This document shows positions 54,129-63,297 of a stretch of DNA of 64,000 bases, in pieces (position 1 is the stretch's first letter; each line of letters begins with the position of its first letter). Origin of the DNA: Gemmatimonadales bacterium UBA2982 (lineage in GTDB: Bacteria > Gemmatimonadota > Gemmatimonadetes > Longimicrobiales > Gaopeijiaceae). The stretch spans positions 67,646-131,645 of the forward strand of contig DEAM01000005.1 in assembly GCA_002347035.1 (NCBI GenBank), read 5' to 3'. The position numbers were made by a program, and so were the translations under genes. Under the pieces are notes generated by a model. That model was not told the DNA's origin, did no database searches, and saw only the letters and a list, made by a program, of their open reading frames with translations.

Positions 54129-55486
54129 CTGGAACCCCTTATCCAGAGCGGTTTACGACCGGCATGTGCACTCGTTCAATATTGATCCTAGCCGCCTCGA
54201 TAGGGTTACCAATCCCTGTCCAGGCTCAGCTTGTTCTTCAAAATGACATTGTGGACCGTGTGGTCGCGATTGTAGGTGATTCGGCTGTCCTTCAGACCCA
54301 ACTCGACGAAGAAATTCAGCGCATGGAGCTCGGGGGTCTTCCCGTGCCTGCGGAGACTGACGCAGGATTCCAAGAATTCTACGAGGGTGTGCTAGACACC
54401 TGGGTGGATCGCCTCTTGGTCATCCAGGCAGCAGAAAAGGATACACTGATTCAACCTGATGAGCCCACTTTAGATCAGCAGGTCAATGAGCGACTGGAGG
54501 GCCTAGCGCTCCAGTTCGGAGGGCAACCAGCACTTCAGCAATCATTAGCGGAAGAAGGGTGGACCCTTGCCGAGTATCGTGACTACATCCGCCACGATGC
54601 CCGCCAGCAGCAGATCTATCAAATGTTCATGCAGCGTCAACTCTCCGGGGCGACGCTTGAGGAAGTCAGTGAAGAAGAGCTTTTGGCACGGTTTGCGGAT
54701 GCGAGCCTCACTTTACAGCAAAGGCCAAGAACTCTCACTATGCAGCAGGTCGTCCTACTACCCGTACCGGCAGAGAATGCTAAGGATGGGGCACGTACTG
54801 AGGCAGAGGGCCTTCTGGAGAGAGTTCGAGCTGGCGAAGACTTTCCTGACCTGGCTCGCGAGCATTCTCATGATGTTGGCACCGCCGACGGAGGAGGGGA
54901 CCTAGGCTGGTTCCGTCGAGGCCAAATGGTCTCAGAGTTCGAAGATGTGGCATTTACGCTTCCAATTGGTAGCGTTAGCGATATAGTGGAAACAGACTTT
55001 GGCTTCCACATCATCAAGGTAGAACGGGCCCGCGGCCGCAGCGAAGTGCAGGCCCGACACATACTCATCAGGCCCCAGGTGGAAGCAGAGGATGTCCAGA
55101 CAGCACGCGATTTGGCCATCCAGGTACGCGAAAGAGCTGAAGCGGGTGAGTCGATGAGCGCCCTCTTCGAGCAGTACTCAGATCCAGAAGCACCTGACTC
55201 AGTAGAAGTCGCCTTCGAGCAGCTCACCGATTTCCCACCAGCCTATTCGGTGCTCCAGTCGGCAGTAGCGGGCGAGTTTTATGGCCCACTGGAGTACCGA
55301 GGTGGTGCTGGACGGGAATTGGATGCTCGCGTTGCGATCGTGAAAGTAGTGTCGATCCGCGAAGCAGGGGCTTACACATTCGAGGACCTCCGCGGGCAGA
55401 TCGCAAGCCAACTGCAACAGGAGAAGCAGCGTGCGAGACTACTTGAGGAACTCCGCGCCAATGCCCACATCGAGATACGGATGTAG
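54125..55486 (+). CDS. surA: SurA-like periplasmic chaperone/peptidyl-prolyl isomerase
   Basis: 453 aa from a GTG overlapping the previous gene by 4 nt; the ATG at residue 14 is an alternative. A signal peptide ends near VQAQ (about residue 35). A SurA N-terminal chaperone helix bundle (IVDRVVAIVGDSAVLQTQLDEEI in part) is followed by two PPIC domains, about 195-295 (GGGDLGWFRRGQMV) and about 298-400 (EVQARHILIRPQVE). The second is more divergent. Assists outer-membrane protein assembly. Confidence 0.88.
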   Translation: MTGTPYPERFTTGMCTRSILILAASIGLPIPVQAQLVLQNDIVDRVVAIVGDSAVLQTQLDEEIQRMELGGLPVPAETDAGFQEFYEGVLDTWVDRLLVIQAAEKDTLIQPDEPTLDQQVNERLEGLALQFGGQPALQQSLAEEGWTLAEYRDYIRHDARQQQIYQMFMQRQLSGATLEEVSEEELLARFADASLTLQQRPRTLTMQQVVLLPVPAENAKDGARTEAEGLLERVRAGEDFPDLAREHSHDVGTADGGGDLGWFRRGQMVSEFEDVAFTLPIGSVSDIVETDFGFHIIKVERARGRSEVQARHILIRPQVEAEDVQTARDLAIQVRERAEAGESMSALFEQYSDPEAPDSVEVAFEQLTDFPPAYSVLQSAVAGEFYGPLEYRGGAGRELDARVAIVKVVSIREAGAYTFEDLRGQIASQLQQEKQRARLLEELRANAHIEIRM

Positions 55487-56442
55487 TGTCGCGACCTAAC
55501 ATCGCTATCACCCTCGGTGACCCTCGGGGCATCGGCCCCGAGGTGGCACTTCGGGCTGCGGAGCGCTTTGAGTCCGGCGCTGAGACTGGAAGTGTGGTCA
55601 TAGTCGGGCCCCATGGGCCCATGGACCAAGCCGATGTAACCGACTACACCGCAAACCAGAGAGTTGGGTGGGATACAACCGACTCGAAAGCCGGTGCTGT
55701 AGCTGCAACATCCCTTGAAAAATCTGTCGAATTAGCTCTGGCTGGTGAGTTTGACGGCATTGTGACAGCACCCGTCCACAAGCCTTCACTCCAAGCCGCA
55801 GGCTGGTCAGTACCGGGACAGACGGAGATGCTCAGTGACCTAAGTCAGTCCAAGCCTGTCGGTATGCTAATGGCGGCGGAAAAAACTGAACTCGGTGCAC
55901 CACTACGAGTGCTTCTGGCCACTACGCATGTGCCGCTACGGACTGTCCCTTCAGAACTGACCGCAGAAATACTTGAAGAGCAGGCCAAACTTCTAGATCA
56001 CACCCTTCGCGAAGATTGGAGAATTTCAGATCCTCGGATGGCATTGTGCGCTCTCAATCCACATGCCTCTGATAGTGGGCTTTTCGGATCTGAGGAAAAG
56101 GAAATTATGGAGCCAGTCGTCAAGCAGCTGGCGAGTGCAGGAGTCGATATTGCAGGCCCTGTCCCGGCTGATACTGTTTTCTTTCGTGCACTATCAGGTG
56201 AATTCGATGCAGTAATTGCTCCCTATCATGACGTTGGTATGGCTGCCTTCAAGACCGTCACCTTCCAGAGTGGAGTGAACGTCACCATTGGATTGCCGTT
56301 CGTGCGGACCTCTCCTGACCATGGCACCGCCTTTGGAATTGCAGGGACCGGCAAGGCAGATGAGTCTTCGATGCTAGAGGCACTCAGACTCGCGGTCCGA
56401 CTCTCGAACGCGCGTTTAAACACGGGTTCCAGTCGTGTTTAA
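55486..56442 (+). CDS. pdxA: 4-hydroxythreonine-4-phosphate dehydrogenase
   Basis: B6 synthesis enzyme upstream of PdxJ. 318 aa from GTG, sharing one base with the surA stop. Seen: ITLGDPRGIGPEV, metal His residues in ATTHVPL, LNPHASDSG and APYHDVGM, and C-terminal LPFVRTSPDHGTAFGIAGTGKAD. The substrate motif usually written PGHTE is PGQTE here: Gln replaces the conserved His. Otherwise intact. Confidence 0.93.
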   Translation: MSRPNIAITLGDPRGIGPEVALRAAERFESGAETGSVVIVGPHGPMDQADVTDYTANQRVGWDTTDSKAGAVAATSLEKSVELALAGEFDGIVTAPVHKPSLQAAGWSVPGQTEMLSDLSQSKPVGMLMAAEKTELGAPLRVLLATTHVPLRTVPSELTAEILEEQAKLLDHTLREDWRISDPRMALCALNPHASDSGLFGSEEKEIMEPVVKQLASAGVDIAGPVPADTVFFRALSGEFDAVIAPYHDVGMAAFKTVTFQSGVNVTIGLPFVRTSPDHGTAFGIAGTGKADESSMLEALRLAVRLSNARLNTGSSRV

Positions 56443-57013
56443 GGTTTCTCTTAACCTCTGGATTACCGTCCTGATACTAGCGAGCTGCACACGGATAGGA
56501 ACGTCTCCTTTACCAGCGCCAACACCACCATCAGAGCCTGCAGAGACCGCGGCAGCGCACACACGCTCGGAAGGTTCAGCCATCACTAGGGCTGACGCCG
56601 GCTCACTTGCCTGGCCCATCGAAGAAGTAAATCTCATCTACCATTTTGGCAGAGACCAACAATCAAACGGCACCGTACTGCGTTGGAACGGGATAGGTCT
56701 GGCCGCCCCACCAGGAACTCCAGTTCATGCCATTCGGGCTGGCCGTGTCGCGTTGGCCGGCCAATTTGAAGGGTACGGACCCACGGTAATTGTCGATCAT
56801 GGCGAAAGATTTTACACACTCTATCTATACCTAAATGAAATCAATGTCGTCGAAGGGCACGATGTAGCAGCAGGACAGGTTGTTGGGACAGTCGGAGGAG
56901 TTGATACACCCGAGGGACCTCACCTGGAGTTCCAGATCAGAGCACCACTTCAGGGAAGCTCTCCGATGGCTCAGGATCCGTTGCAATGGCTGCGACCTCA
57001 GGGTAACCCATGA
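56435..57013 (+). CDS. EnvC-like degenerate M23 (LytM) lipoprotein
   Basis: 192 aa from a GTG overlapping pdxA by 8 nt. Lipobox LASC (Cys18) indicates a lipoprotein. A low-complexity Pro/Ala linker (about residues 24-55) leads to an M23 domain (about 60-188). Zinc ligands are lost: HxGxD reads WNGIG (84-88), the third-position His is absent and HxH reads HLE. Such LytM proteins act as amidase activators (EnvC/NlpD) rather than peptidases. No amidase gene lies nearby. It overlaps holB by 4 nt. Confidence 0.83.
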   Translation: MFKVSLNLWITVLILASCTRIGTSPLPAPTPPSEPAETAAAHTRSEGSAITRADAGSLAWPIEEVNLIYHFGRDQQSNGTVLRWNGIGLAAPPGTPVHAIRAGRVALAGQFEGYGPTVIVDHGERFYTLYLYLNEINVVEGHDVAAGQVVGTVGGVDTPEGPHLEFQIRAPLQGSSPMAQDPLQWLRPQGNP

Positions 57014-58170
57014 GCTTACACCCAGTTTGGGGGCACGAAGCCGAGCGAGAAGCACTGGGCAACGCTGCAGCAGAGGAAATCTTACCCGCAGCACTCCTCT
57101 TCCATGGCTCGCACGGTATAGGAAAGCAGCGCGTAGCTCACTGGCTAGCACAGTTGATAGTGTGCGAAGCTCCACTATGTGAGCCATGCGGAGCGTGCCC
57201 TCCATGCCGGATGGCCCTCTCATTCGAGCACCCCGACATTCACTATTATCTTCCATTACCTCGCCCGAAAGGAGCCTCCGGGGACCGCCTCACCGAAGCG
57301 CTTGAAGAAGCACGACTTACGGAACTCGAGGACCTTCGGACCACTCCACTTCGTCCTAGCCATCGAGACGAGGTGCGTGGCATTTACCTCGGCACTGTGC
57401 GGAACATACGTTCTCAAGCCCATAAAAGACCGGCCATGTCCCATGGCCCGATTTTCATCATCGGTGAGGCTGAACTCCTTGTTCCTCAAGAAGCCAGCCC
57501 AGAAGCAGCTAATGCATTGCTGAAGCTTCTAGAAGAACCACCTGGGGAAGCCAGGTTTATTCTCACAAGTAGTCAGCCCGAGAGGCTTTTACCCACAATC
57601 CGGTCACGGGCTGTACCTCTCCGCCTTACCCCACTGAATCTTGGAGATATAACAGCCTTCCTTGAGCAAGAGGCAGGAGTGGAGCCGAGTCTGGCCGAGT
57701 GGGCAGGACGCCTAGGGCAAGGCTCTCCTGGGCGTGCACTTGGTTTCCTCCCTGCCGGAGAAGAGGAAGGACCCTTGGAGAGGCTGAGGCTGCGCGCCTT
57801 TGACATCGTAGCGACAGCTATGTCTACTGATTCTTCTGCCACTTACAGCCTCGCCTTGGGGTTCCCTCCCGCAGGCGCACGTGGATTGATCGACCTCTTC
57901 GGCTTTGTTGAGGAGTGGCTGCGCGACTTGGCAGCTCTGGCAGCTGGCGCGCCTAAGGCGTTGCTCAATCACGATCGGCTCAGCGAGCTTGAGGAATGGT
58001 TGTCTACCTCTCAAATCAAAGCCTTCCACGTTACCAGTGCATTTGGATCGGTTGATCAGGCTCGCGAACTAGCCAGGAGAAACGTGAATCCTCAGCTCAT
58101 TATCTCAAGCCTCGTCGGCAACCTGCGTAAAGCCCTTCGAGGACATTCCCAAAGAGGTGTGATAACATGA
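57010..58170 (+). CDS. holB: DNA polymerase III subunit delta' (clamp loader)
   Basis: 386 aa, somewhat long for HolB. AAA+ clamp-loader fold with GSHGIGKQRVAHWL (Walker A-like), the four-Cys zinc module CEPCGACPPC, SPEAANALLKLLEEPP and SQPERLLPTIRSRA (sensor and SRC motif). The intact zinc module and 386-aa length also resemble gamma/tau subunits; no DnaX C-terminal domain is visible, so delta' is preferred. Overlaps the EnvC-like gene and moaC by 4 nt. Confidence 0.88.
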   Translation: MSLHPVWGHEAEREALGNAAAEEILPAALLFHGSHGIGKQRVAHWLAQLIVCEAPLCEPCGACPPCRMALSFEHPDIHYYLPLPRPKGASGDRLTEALEEARLTELEDLRTTPLRPSHRDEVRGIYLGTVRNIRSQAHKRPAMSHGPIFIIGEAELLVPQEASPEAANALLKLLEEPPGEARFILTSSQPERLLPTIRSRAVPLRLTPLNLGDITAFLEQEAGVEPSLAEWAGRLGQGSPGRALGFLPAGEEEGPLERLRLRAFDIVATAMSTDSSATYSLALGFPPAGARGLIDLFGFVEEWLRDLAALAAGAPKALLNHDRLSELEEWLSTSQIKAFHVTSAFGSVDQARELARRNVNPQLIISSLVGNLRKALRGHSQRGVIT

Positions 58171-58655
58171 CCGAACATGATGACGGGCTTACACATCTCG
58201 ACCCTGAAGGGAGAGCTCAGATGGTCGACGTTTCAGACAAGGACGTCACCGTAAGGCGCGCCGTGGCTATCGGGTACATCACCATGGGCACTGACACTCT
58301 CGAGTGCATCATTTCTGGACAAACCCCAAAGGGAGATCCGATCAAGGTAGCTGAGCTAGCCGGGATTATGGCTGGGAAGAAGACATCGGACCTAATTCCT
58401 CTCTGTCATCCACTTCCTGGAGTTTCCGTGCAGCTCTCTATGGAGCCTGACTCGTCACTTCCCGGAATCCGAGCTACTGCCGAAGCTAAGGTCACCAGCC
58501 AAACCGGGGTCGAGATGGAAGCACTGACCGCTGTGACTATCGCTTTGCTCACGGTTTATGACATGGCAAAAGCCATTGACCGAGGCATGCGGATTGAAGG
58601 AGTCCATCTCACTGAAAAGCACGGAGGTCGATCAGGTAGCTGGACCGCAGACTAG
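58167..58655 (+). CDS. moaC: Cyclic pyranopterin monophosphate synthase
   Basis: Completes formation of cPMP in molybdopterin synthesis, after MoaA. 162 aa, usual. Seen: MVDVSDKDVTVRRAVA, KTSDLIPLCHPLPG with the catalytic Lys region, GVEMEALTAV and DMAKAIDRGMRIEGVHL with the C-terminal catalytic Lys. Only this molybdopterin gene lies in the window. Convergent with the MltD-like gene 3 bp away. Confidence 0.96.
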   Translation: MTEHDDGLTHLDPEGRAQMVDVSDKDVTVRRAVAIGYITMGTDTLECIISGQTPKGDPIKVAELAGIMAGKKTSDLIPLCHPLPGVSVQLSMEPDSSLPGIRATAEAKVTSQTGVEMEALTAVTIALLTVYDMAKAIDRGMRIEGVHLTEKHGGRSGSWTAD

Positions 58656-58658
58656 TCC

Positions 58659-59915
58659 TCAGCCGCCCCCAGCGGCCACGGATGTTCGCGCACGCGGAAC
58701 AACTGGTACGATCAGCAATGCTCCAACCCGCAAGTACCGCGCGCGCACTCCCGGATTTGCAGCTTGGATATCTGACACGCGGCTCCCGTACTGCCTAGCG
58801 ATGTGCGAGAGAGTCTCTCCGGATACAACGCGATGCTGGACAACCGTCACCCTCTCCTCCGCAGGTATCTTTGCGTAGTTCACACGAAACGTTTCTCCCC
58901 GACCTTCAGGTAATCGAATGCTGCTAGCCTGACCGGGAATGGTCATACCGCGGAGGTACTTTGGGTTTAGCCGCTCAATTTCTTCTTGGGAGACCTCAGC
59001 CGCTCGCGCGACTACATCAAGGGAGGTGGCGTCAGGCACTGTAGCCACCTCATATGCAAAACGGTCAACGCTAACAGGTTCGATACCAAAATCCTGTGGG
59101 CTACCGCCGACAATAATTGCGCTTATTAGCTTGGGAACGAACTCTTGAGTCTCACGGGGAAAGTGACCCCGAAGTGCCCAAAAAAGGCTATCCGTCGGCT
59201 GCTCATCGGGTGCATATCGGTTCAATATACGCCGAACACGATTAGGACCGGAGTTATAGCCAGCAAGAGCTAGAAACCACGATCCGAGATCCTCGCGCAA
59301 TTCAAGCAAGAATCCGACTGCACCTTCAGTAGACTTTACAGGATCTCTTCGTTCATCGATCAGTGGCGTGACCTCCATGCCCCACCCCGTGGCAGTTCCC
59401 TGCATGAATTGCCACAAACCGACCGCACTTGCATGACTTGTCGCCTTGGGATTGTAACCGCTCTCAATGAATGGCAGATACCGCAGCGAGGGAGGTAAGT
59501 CATTCTCTGCGAGAACTGAATCCACAGACTCGCCAAATATCCCCATGCCCGTCAGGTAGCCAGGAAGCCAAGTCGAGCCACGTCCACCCCAGTACTCTAT
59601 CCATTGGTCCACGGCCGCAGTGAACTCCTCATCACCGAGCACCGGAGATGTCAGAATCTCATCCACCCTCACTTCAATTGGGTCTTCGAGAACCGGCTCA
59701 AGCACAGGCTCATATACGGTGGAGACCAACTCCACCAGTGGAACCGAACTTACTGATCCAACTGATACAGTTGTCCCCGCATCGTCTTCCGCTGACTGAG
59801 CTACGGGATTAGCGAGCCACAAACGTGCTGGGCTACCGCCGCTAACACATCCCGATAGACCGAGCGAAATCAAAAGCGCCGACAAACGGAGAGGGGTTGG
59901 TAAGCAGGATTTCAA
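58659..59915 (-). CDS. MltD-like lytic transglycosylase lipoprotein with LysM
   Basis: 418 aa from a TTG with GGAG 8 nt upstream. Lipobox LSGC (Cys23). An SLT-type domain (about residues 130-275) has the catalytic Glu151 in FIESGYNPKATS and AVGLWQFM and ALAGYNSGP motifs. A LysM-like unit (about 290-340) and a clear C-terminal LysM (VVSGETLSHIARQYGSRVSDIQAANP, about 358-402 in part) bind peptidoglycan. Cleaves glycan strands with 1,6-anhydro ends. Confidence 0.9.
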   Translation of the reverse strand: MKSCLPTPLRLSALLISLGLSGCVSGGSPARLWLANPVAQSAEDDAGTTVSVGSVSSVPLVELVSTVYEPVLEPVLEDPIEVRVDEILTSPVLGDEEFTAAVDQWIEYWGGRGSTWLPGYLTGMGIFGESVDSVLAENDLPPSLRYLPFIESGYNPKATSHASAVGLWQFMQGTATGWGMEVTPLIDERRDPVKSTEGAVGFLLELREDLGSWFLALAGYNSGPNRVRRILNRYAPDEQPTDSLFWALRGHFPRETQEFVPKLISAIIVGGSPQDFGIEPVSVDRFAYEVATVPDATSLDVVARAAEVSQEEIERLNPKYLRGMTIPGQASSIRLPEGRGETFRVNYAKIPAEERVTVVQHRVVSGETLSHIARQYGSRVSDIQAANPGVRARYLRVGALLIVPVVPRARTSVAAGGG

Positions 59916-60291
59916 GGTTTTAACTCCAAATTCCCATCTTTTGGTTATGCAGTAGCATACTTAAGTGATTTTATGTTAGTAACTTACAGGCCGCCCTATA
60001 GGCACCCGTTGCAATTCTTCAGCATACAGTCTTATGAATATCACATGGGTAAGCATGACCGTCGTTAAAAATACTGCTAAAGCAACCACCTCCGAACCCC
60101 CCTTCTCTAATCGATGAGGTGGTACTGGTGCTACAGGTGACCTAATCGAGTAGCGGATAACTACCGAACAAATAGCCGAAGCCCAAAGGCTGTCCCGCGA
60201 GTGGCTAGAGGGGTCCCCTTTCAACTTGGTTATTAGCTTTCTAGAGGAAGAAAGCTGAGGAACTAGGGGACTCAGGAGAAAGTGTAGATCT
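59916..60291. other. 376-bp region between MltD-like gene and guaB
   Basis: No gene I can support. On the minus strand a frame from 60332 to 59976 contains a plausible membrane helix (EVVALAVFLTTVMLTHVIFI) in its second half, but its first 40 nt overlap guaB out of frame and no credible start or ribosome site precedes the helix. It may be a decayed or short membrane-protein gene, or chance. No tRNA or T-tailed hairpin seen. Confidence 0.4.
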
Positions 60292-61770
60292 CTACAACTG
60301 GTAGTTTGGTGCTTCTCTCGTGATTGTAACATCGTGCGGGTGTGACTCCCTCAATCCACCAGTGGTGATGCGGTGGAACCGAGTGGTCGTCTGAAGCTCT
60401 TCCAGGTCGGCAGCGCCGCAATATCCCATGCCACTCCTCAAGCCTCCTACAAGCTGGTAAATGGTATCCGACACAGGCCCCTTGTAGGGAACCCGTGCCT
60501 CAATCCCTTCCGGGACCAGCTTGCTCTTTTCTATGTCGCCCTCTTGAAAGTACCGGTCTGCAGAGCCCTCCTGCATCGCTGAAAGGGAGCCCATCCCTCT
60601 TACAGTCTTAAAACGGCGACCCTCGAGAAGGAAGCTCTCCCCCGGCGCCTCATCAGTACCCGCGAACATGGATCCCATCATGACGCTGTGAGCCCCGGCA
60701 GCGAGTGCCTTCACGACGTCTCCAGAGTACCTAATGCCCCCATCCGCGATGATCGGAATTTCATCACCTGCTCCCTGCACGGCATCCATGATCGCAGTCA
60801 ATTGAGGTAGCCCAACCCCAGTTACTACCCGTGTAGTGCAGATCGAACCAGGGCCTACTCCCACCTTCACTGCATCGACCCCACGTTCAACTAAAGCTTT
60901 AGCACCTTCTACCGTTCCGACATTTCCACCCACAATCTCTACATCCGGGAAGCGCTCACGAATCCTAGCGACGGCCGTAAGAACACCCTCAGAGTGTCCG
61001 TGCGCGGTATCCACTACGAGAACGTCAACGCCTGACTGAACCAGCAATGCAGCCCGCTGGACATCGACCTTAGCCGCCCCGACCGCGGCGCCAACCCGTA
61101 ACCGTCCATGCTCGTCCTTACAAGCATTCGGATACATCTGGCGCTTGAATATATCCTTTACTGTGATAAGCCCCTTAAGCTGACCCTGATCGTCGACGAC
61201 CGGCAGCTTCTCGATACGGTGCTTGTGTAGAATCAGTTGGGCCTCGTCAAGCGTAGTGCCCTCGGGAACCGTAACGAGATGCTCAGCTGTCATCACATCT
61301 GAGACTGGCCGGGTCAGGTCAGTTTCAAACTGAAGATCACGGTTGGTTACGATCCCAATTAGGTGACCTTCATTTTCAACGATCGGGACTCCGCTAATCG
61401 AAAATCGCGCCATGAGCTCGTGGGCATCTGAGAGTGACGCACCGGGTGTCAATGTGATAGGATCGAGAATCATGCCGCTCTCGGATCGCTTCACCCGATC
61501 GACCTCTGCCGCCTGGTGTTCCGGCGACAAATTCTTATGGATGATCCCTATGCCACCTTCGCGAGCCATTTGGATCGCCATCGCTGACTCAGTCACCGTG
61601 TCCATCGCCGCAGAAACAAGCGGCACACGAAGCTGAATCTTTCTGGTGATGCGCGAGGAGACGTCCGTGTCCTTTGGATGCACAAGGGAATGCCCGGGAA
61701 CTAGGAGTACATCGTCGAAGGTAAGGGCTTCCTTAATAATCCTGGCCTCTCCACTGATTGGCTCAGTCAT
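60292..61770 (-). CDS. guaB: Inosine-5'-monophosphate dehydrogenase
   Basis: Oxidises IMP to XMP, the committed GMP step. Start set at MTEPISGEARIIKEALTFDD (61770), since residues upstream look like leader; 492 aa, usual. Seen: TIM barrel with FDDVLLVPGHS, two CBS domains (about residues 95-210), catalytic Cys loop GPGSICTTRVVTGVG, ADGGIRYSGD, FAGTDEAPGE and RGMGSLSAM. GXXR flap present. No purD/guaA neighbour. Confidence 0.97.
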   Translation of the reverse strand: MTEPISGEARIIKEALTFDDVLLVPGHSLVHPKDTDVSSRITRKIQLRVPLVSAAMDTVTESAMAIQMAREGGIGIIHKNLSPEHQAAEVDRVKRSESGMILDPITLTPGASLSDAHELMARFSISGVPIVENEGHLIGIVTNRDLQFETDLTRPVSDVMTAEHLVTVPEGTTLDEAQLILHKHRIEKLPVVDDQGQLKGLITVKDIFKRQMYPNACKDEHGRLRVGAAVGAAKVDVQRAALLVQSGVDVLVVDTAHGHSEGVLTAVARIRERFPDVEIVGGNVGTVEGAKALVERGVDAVKVGVGPGSICTTRVVTGVGLPQLTAIMDAVQGAGDEIPIIADGGIRYSGDVVKALAAGAHSVMMGSMFAGTDEAPGESFLLEGRRFKTVRGMGSLSAMQEGSADRYFQEGDIEKSKLVPEGIEARVPYKGPVSDTIYQLVGGLRSGMGYCGAADLEELQTTTRFHRITTGGLRESHPHDVTITREAPNYQL

Positions 61771-61813
61771 GAGCACCTTCTTGACCCCAAAACGAAAACC
61801 GCCCGCTCCCAAC

Positions 61814-61831
61814 AGGCCTGGGGAAAGGCCT
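61814..61831. repeat. Hairpin in guaB leader
   Basis: Two copies of the palindrome AGGCCT (61814-61819 and 61826-61831) separated by GGGGAA form a 6-bp stem with a 6-nt loop, 43 bp upstream of the guaB ATG. It is a candidate leader structure for purine-dependent or other control; no known riboswitch pattern was recognised. Confidence 0.35.
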
Positions 61832-61994
61832 ACGGGAACGAGCGCGGCAAGCTGTTAAGAGCTTAATACTGTTCAAATCAACCAAAGGCTTTTACCTCAG
61901 GGATCCTTGGTTGCGGGGAAACCTCGCGATAACACCAACAGAGATCAACGGTAAGCTAGCTGTCGCGCGAATAGTCGCTCCCAAAGAACACGTG

Positions 61995-62018
61995 AAGCAG
62001 GATCTTACCGTCCTGCTT
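61995..62018 (-). terminator. Hairpin directly after the 62018-62395 gene
   Basis: AAGCAGGA (61995-62002) and TCCTGCTT (62011-62018) are perfect 8-bp complements with an 8-nt loop, overlapping the last base of the TAA. No T tract follows on the minus strand, so it may be an attenuating or mRNA-stabilising hairpin rather than an intrinsic terminator. Confidence 0.4.
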
Positions 62019-62395
62019 TAATCTTCCTCTGATTCCTTAGGGCTCATAGGATTTCCCTCGACCTGAGCACTGCTTCCATAACCGTCTTCGTCCGACTCGA
62101 GCATTTGACTAAGGTCAGCCATTATCTGCCTGCCTGCGGAAGAAACTTCTGAAAGCAGCCGATCCGCAGCTGAGATTAATTGGAATGCTTCTTCAATGGT
62201 GCTGGGACTGATCGCTTTTTCACGTAAATTATCCTCTAACCGCTCTGCAAATTTCTGGAGACCAGAGACCTCAACTTGATCGGATGCTGCATACTTGGAT
62301 CCTAGGAACTCTATATAATCGAGTACCTGGTGCATCTGTTTGTCAGGAAGACTCTCAATCTTGCGCAGAAGTCGCTGGCGGAGAACGTCATGCAT
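62018..62395 (-). CDS. Small hypothetical protein (DUF2281-like N-terminus)
   Basis: 125 aa. The N-terminus RQRLLRKIESLPDKQMHQVLDYIEFLGSKYA (in part) resembles the DUF2281/antitoxin-type segment found in small proteins of several phyla. The rest is predicted helical with an acidic, disordered tail. No toxin partner adjoins it, so I do not call a toxin-antitoxin pair. Divergent from the acyltransferase, 72 bp apart, and 247 bp upstream of guaB on the same strand. Confidence 0.7.
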   Translation of the reverse strand: MHDVLRQRLLRKIESLPDKQMHQVLDYIEFLGSKYAASDQVEVSGLQKFAERLEDNLREKAISPSTIEEAFQLISAADRLLSEVSSAGRQIMADLSQMLESDEDGYGSSAQVEGNPMSPKESEED

Positions 62396-62467
62396 ACCCT
62401 AAGGTAGCAAGCCCACCAGCTGCGGCCCAACCTTGCCAGACCTCCGAATCCGGATAACCTCACTCCT

Positions 62468-63292
62468 ATGTCTTTCTTGCCTCTAAGGGCCGTTTCTGTT
62501 TCAGAAGGGGCCGCTTCTCAATATGACGAGTGGCTCTCATGGCTCGCGGAAACACTGTCCGATCCCGACTGTGATCGCAACGAGCTCTGCCGTCATATAC
62601 TCACAGATCTCTACTACCCAAAGTTGGCGGGGGCCGATCTCTCGAGTTTGTCCAAGACCCAGCAGATTGCGTTGCTGCAGATGGACCCGCGTAACGTCAC
62701 ACTCGAGCCTGAGTACTATGGAGAACTCGACGTGGAGCAGTATACACCCAGAAAACCGTTACTCTGGCTCTGGGAGATGTTCGACCGCAGCCCTCTGGGT
62801 GAGAACATTGAGTTAGGTATTCGCTTTCGCCGTGTCTTGGCACCGTACGTTTTTGCTAGGTGCGGTAAGAACTTTAAGGCATTCACTCATGTCCGGTTTT
62901 CTTTTGGGTATAACCTAGAAGTCGGAGACAACGTGGTGATCCACCGGCACGTGCTCCTGGATGACCGGGGCGGCATCGAAATCGGTGATGGCTCCTCAGT
63001 TTCGGACTTCGCGAATGTGTACTCACATTCCCATAACATCGTAGATGGAAGAATCATCTACAGGCCTAAGACAGTTATCGGTAAGGGAGTAAGAATTACC
63101 TATCACGCAACGATCCTCGCAGGAACTCATGTGGCTGATGACTCAATGATCGGAACCAGTGCCGTACTTACCAAAAGCACTGAACCCCACTGGGTCTACG
63201 TCGGTGTCCCGGCAAGAAAAGTCAAAGAGAAACCAGCTGATGAGCGGGAGGCGAAAGCCGGACCAACGGGCGATCCCATGGCTGACGGCTAG
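62468..63292 (+). CDS. Hexapeptide-repeat (left-handed beta-helix) acyltransferase
   Basis: 274 aa. N-terminal helical region (about residues 15-130), then left-handed beta-helix repeats from about 135: NLEVGDNVVIHRHVLLDDRGGIEIGDGSSVSDFANVYSH (in part), with catalytic-type His in SHSHNI, VIGKGVRITYHATILAG and a C-terminal VYVGVPARKVKEKP, which matches the maltose/galactoside acetyltransferase type. Substrate unknown; a cell-envelope sugar is likely. A charged disordered tail follows. Confidence 0.85.
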   Translation: MSFLPLRAVSVSEGAASQYDEWLSWLAETLSDPDCDRNELCRHILTDLYYPKLAGADLSSLSKTQQIALLQMDPRNVTLEPEYYGELDVEQYTPRKPLLWLWEMFDRSPLGENIELGIRFRRVLAPYVFARCGKNFKAFTHVRFSFGYNLEVGDNVVIHRHVLLDDRGGIEIGDGSSVSDFANVYSHSHNIVDGRIIYRPKTVIGKGVRITYHATILAGTHVADDSMIGTSAVLTKSTEPHWVYVGVPARKVKEKPADEREAKAGPTGDPMADG

Positions 63293-63297
63293 CTAGT

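Noticed and set aside
62018..62395. Toxin-antitoxin pair
   Set aside because: The flanking genes are guaB and an acyltransferase; no PIN- or RelE-like toxin is adjacent.
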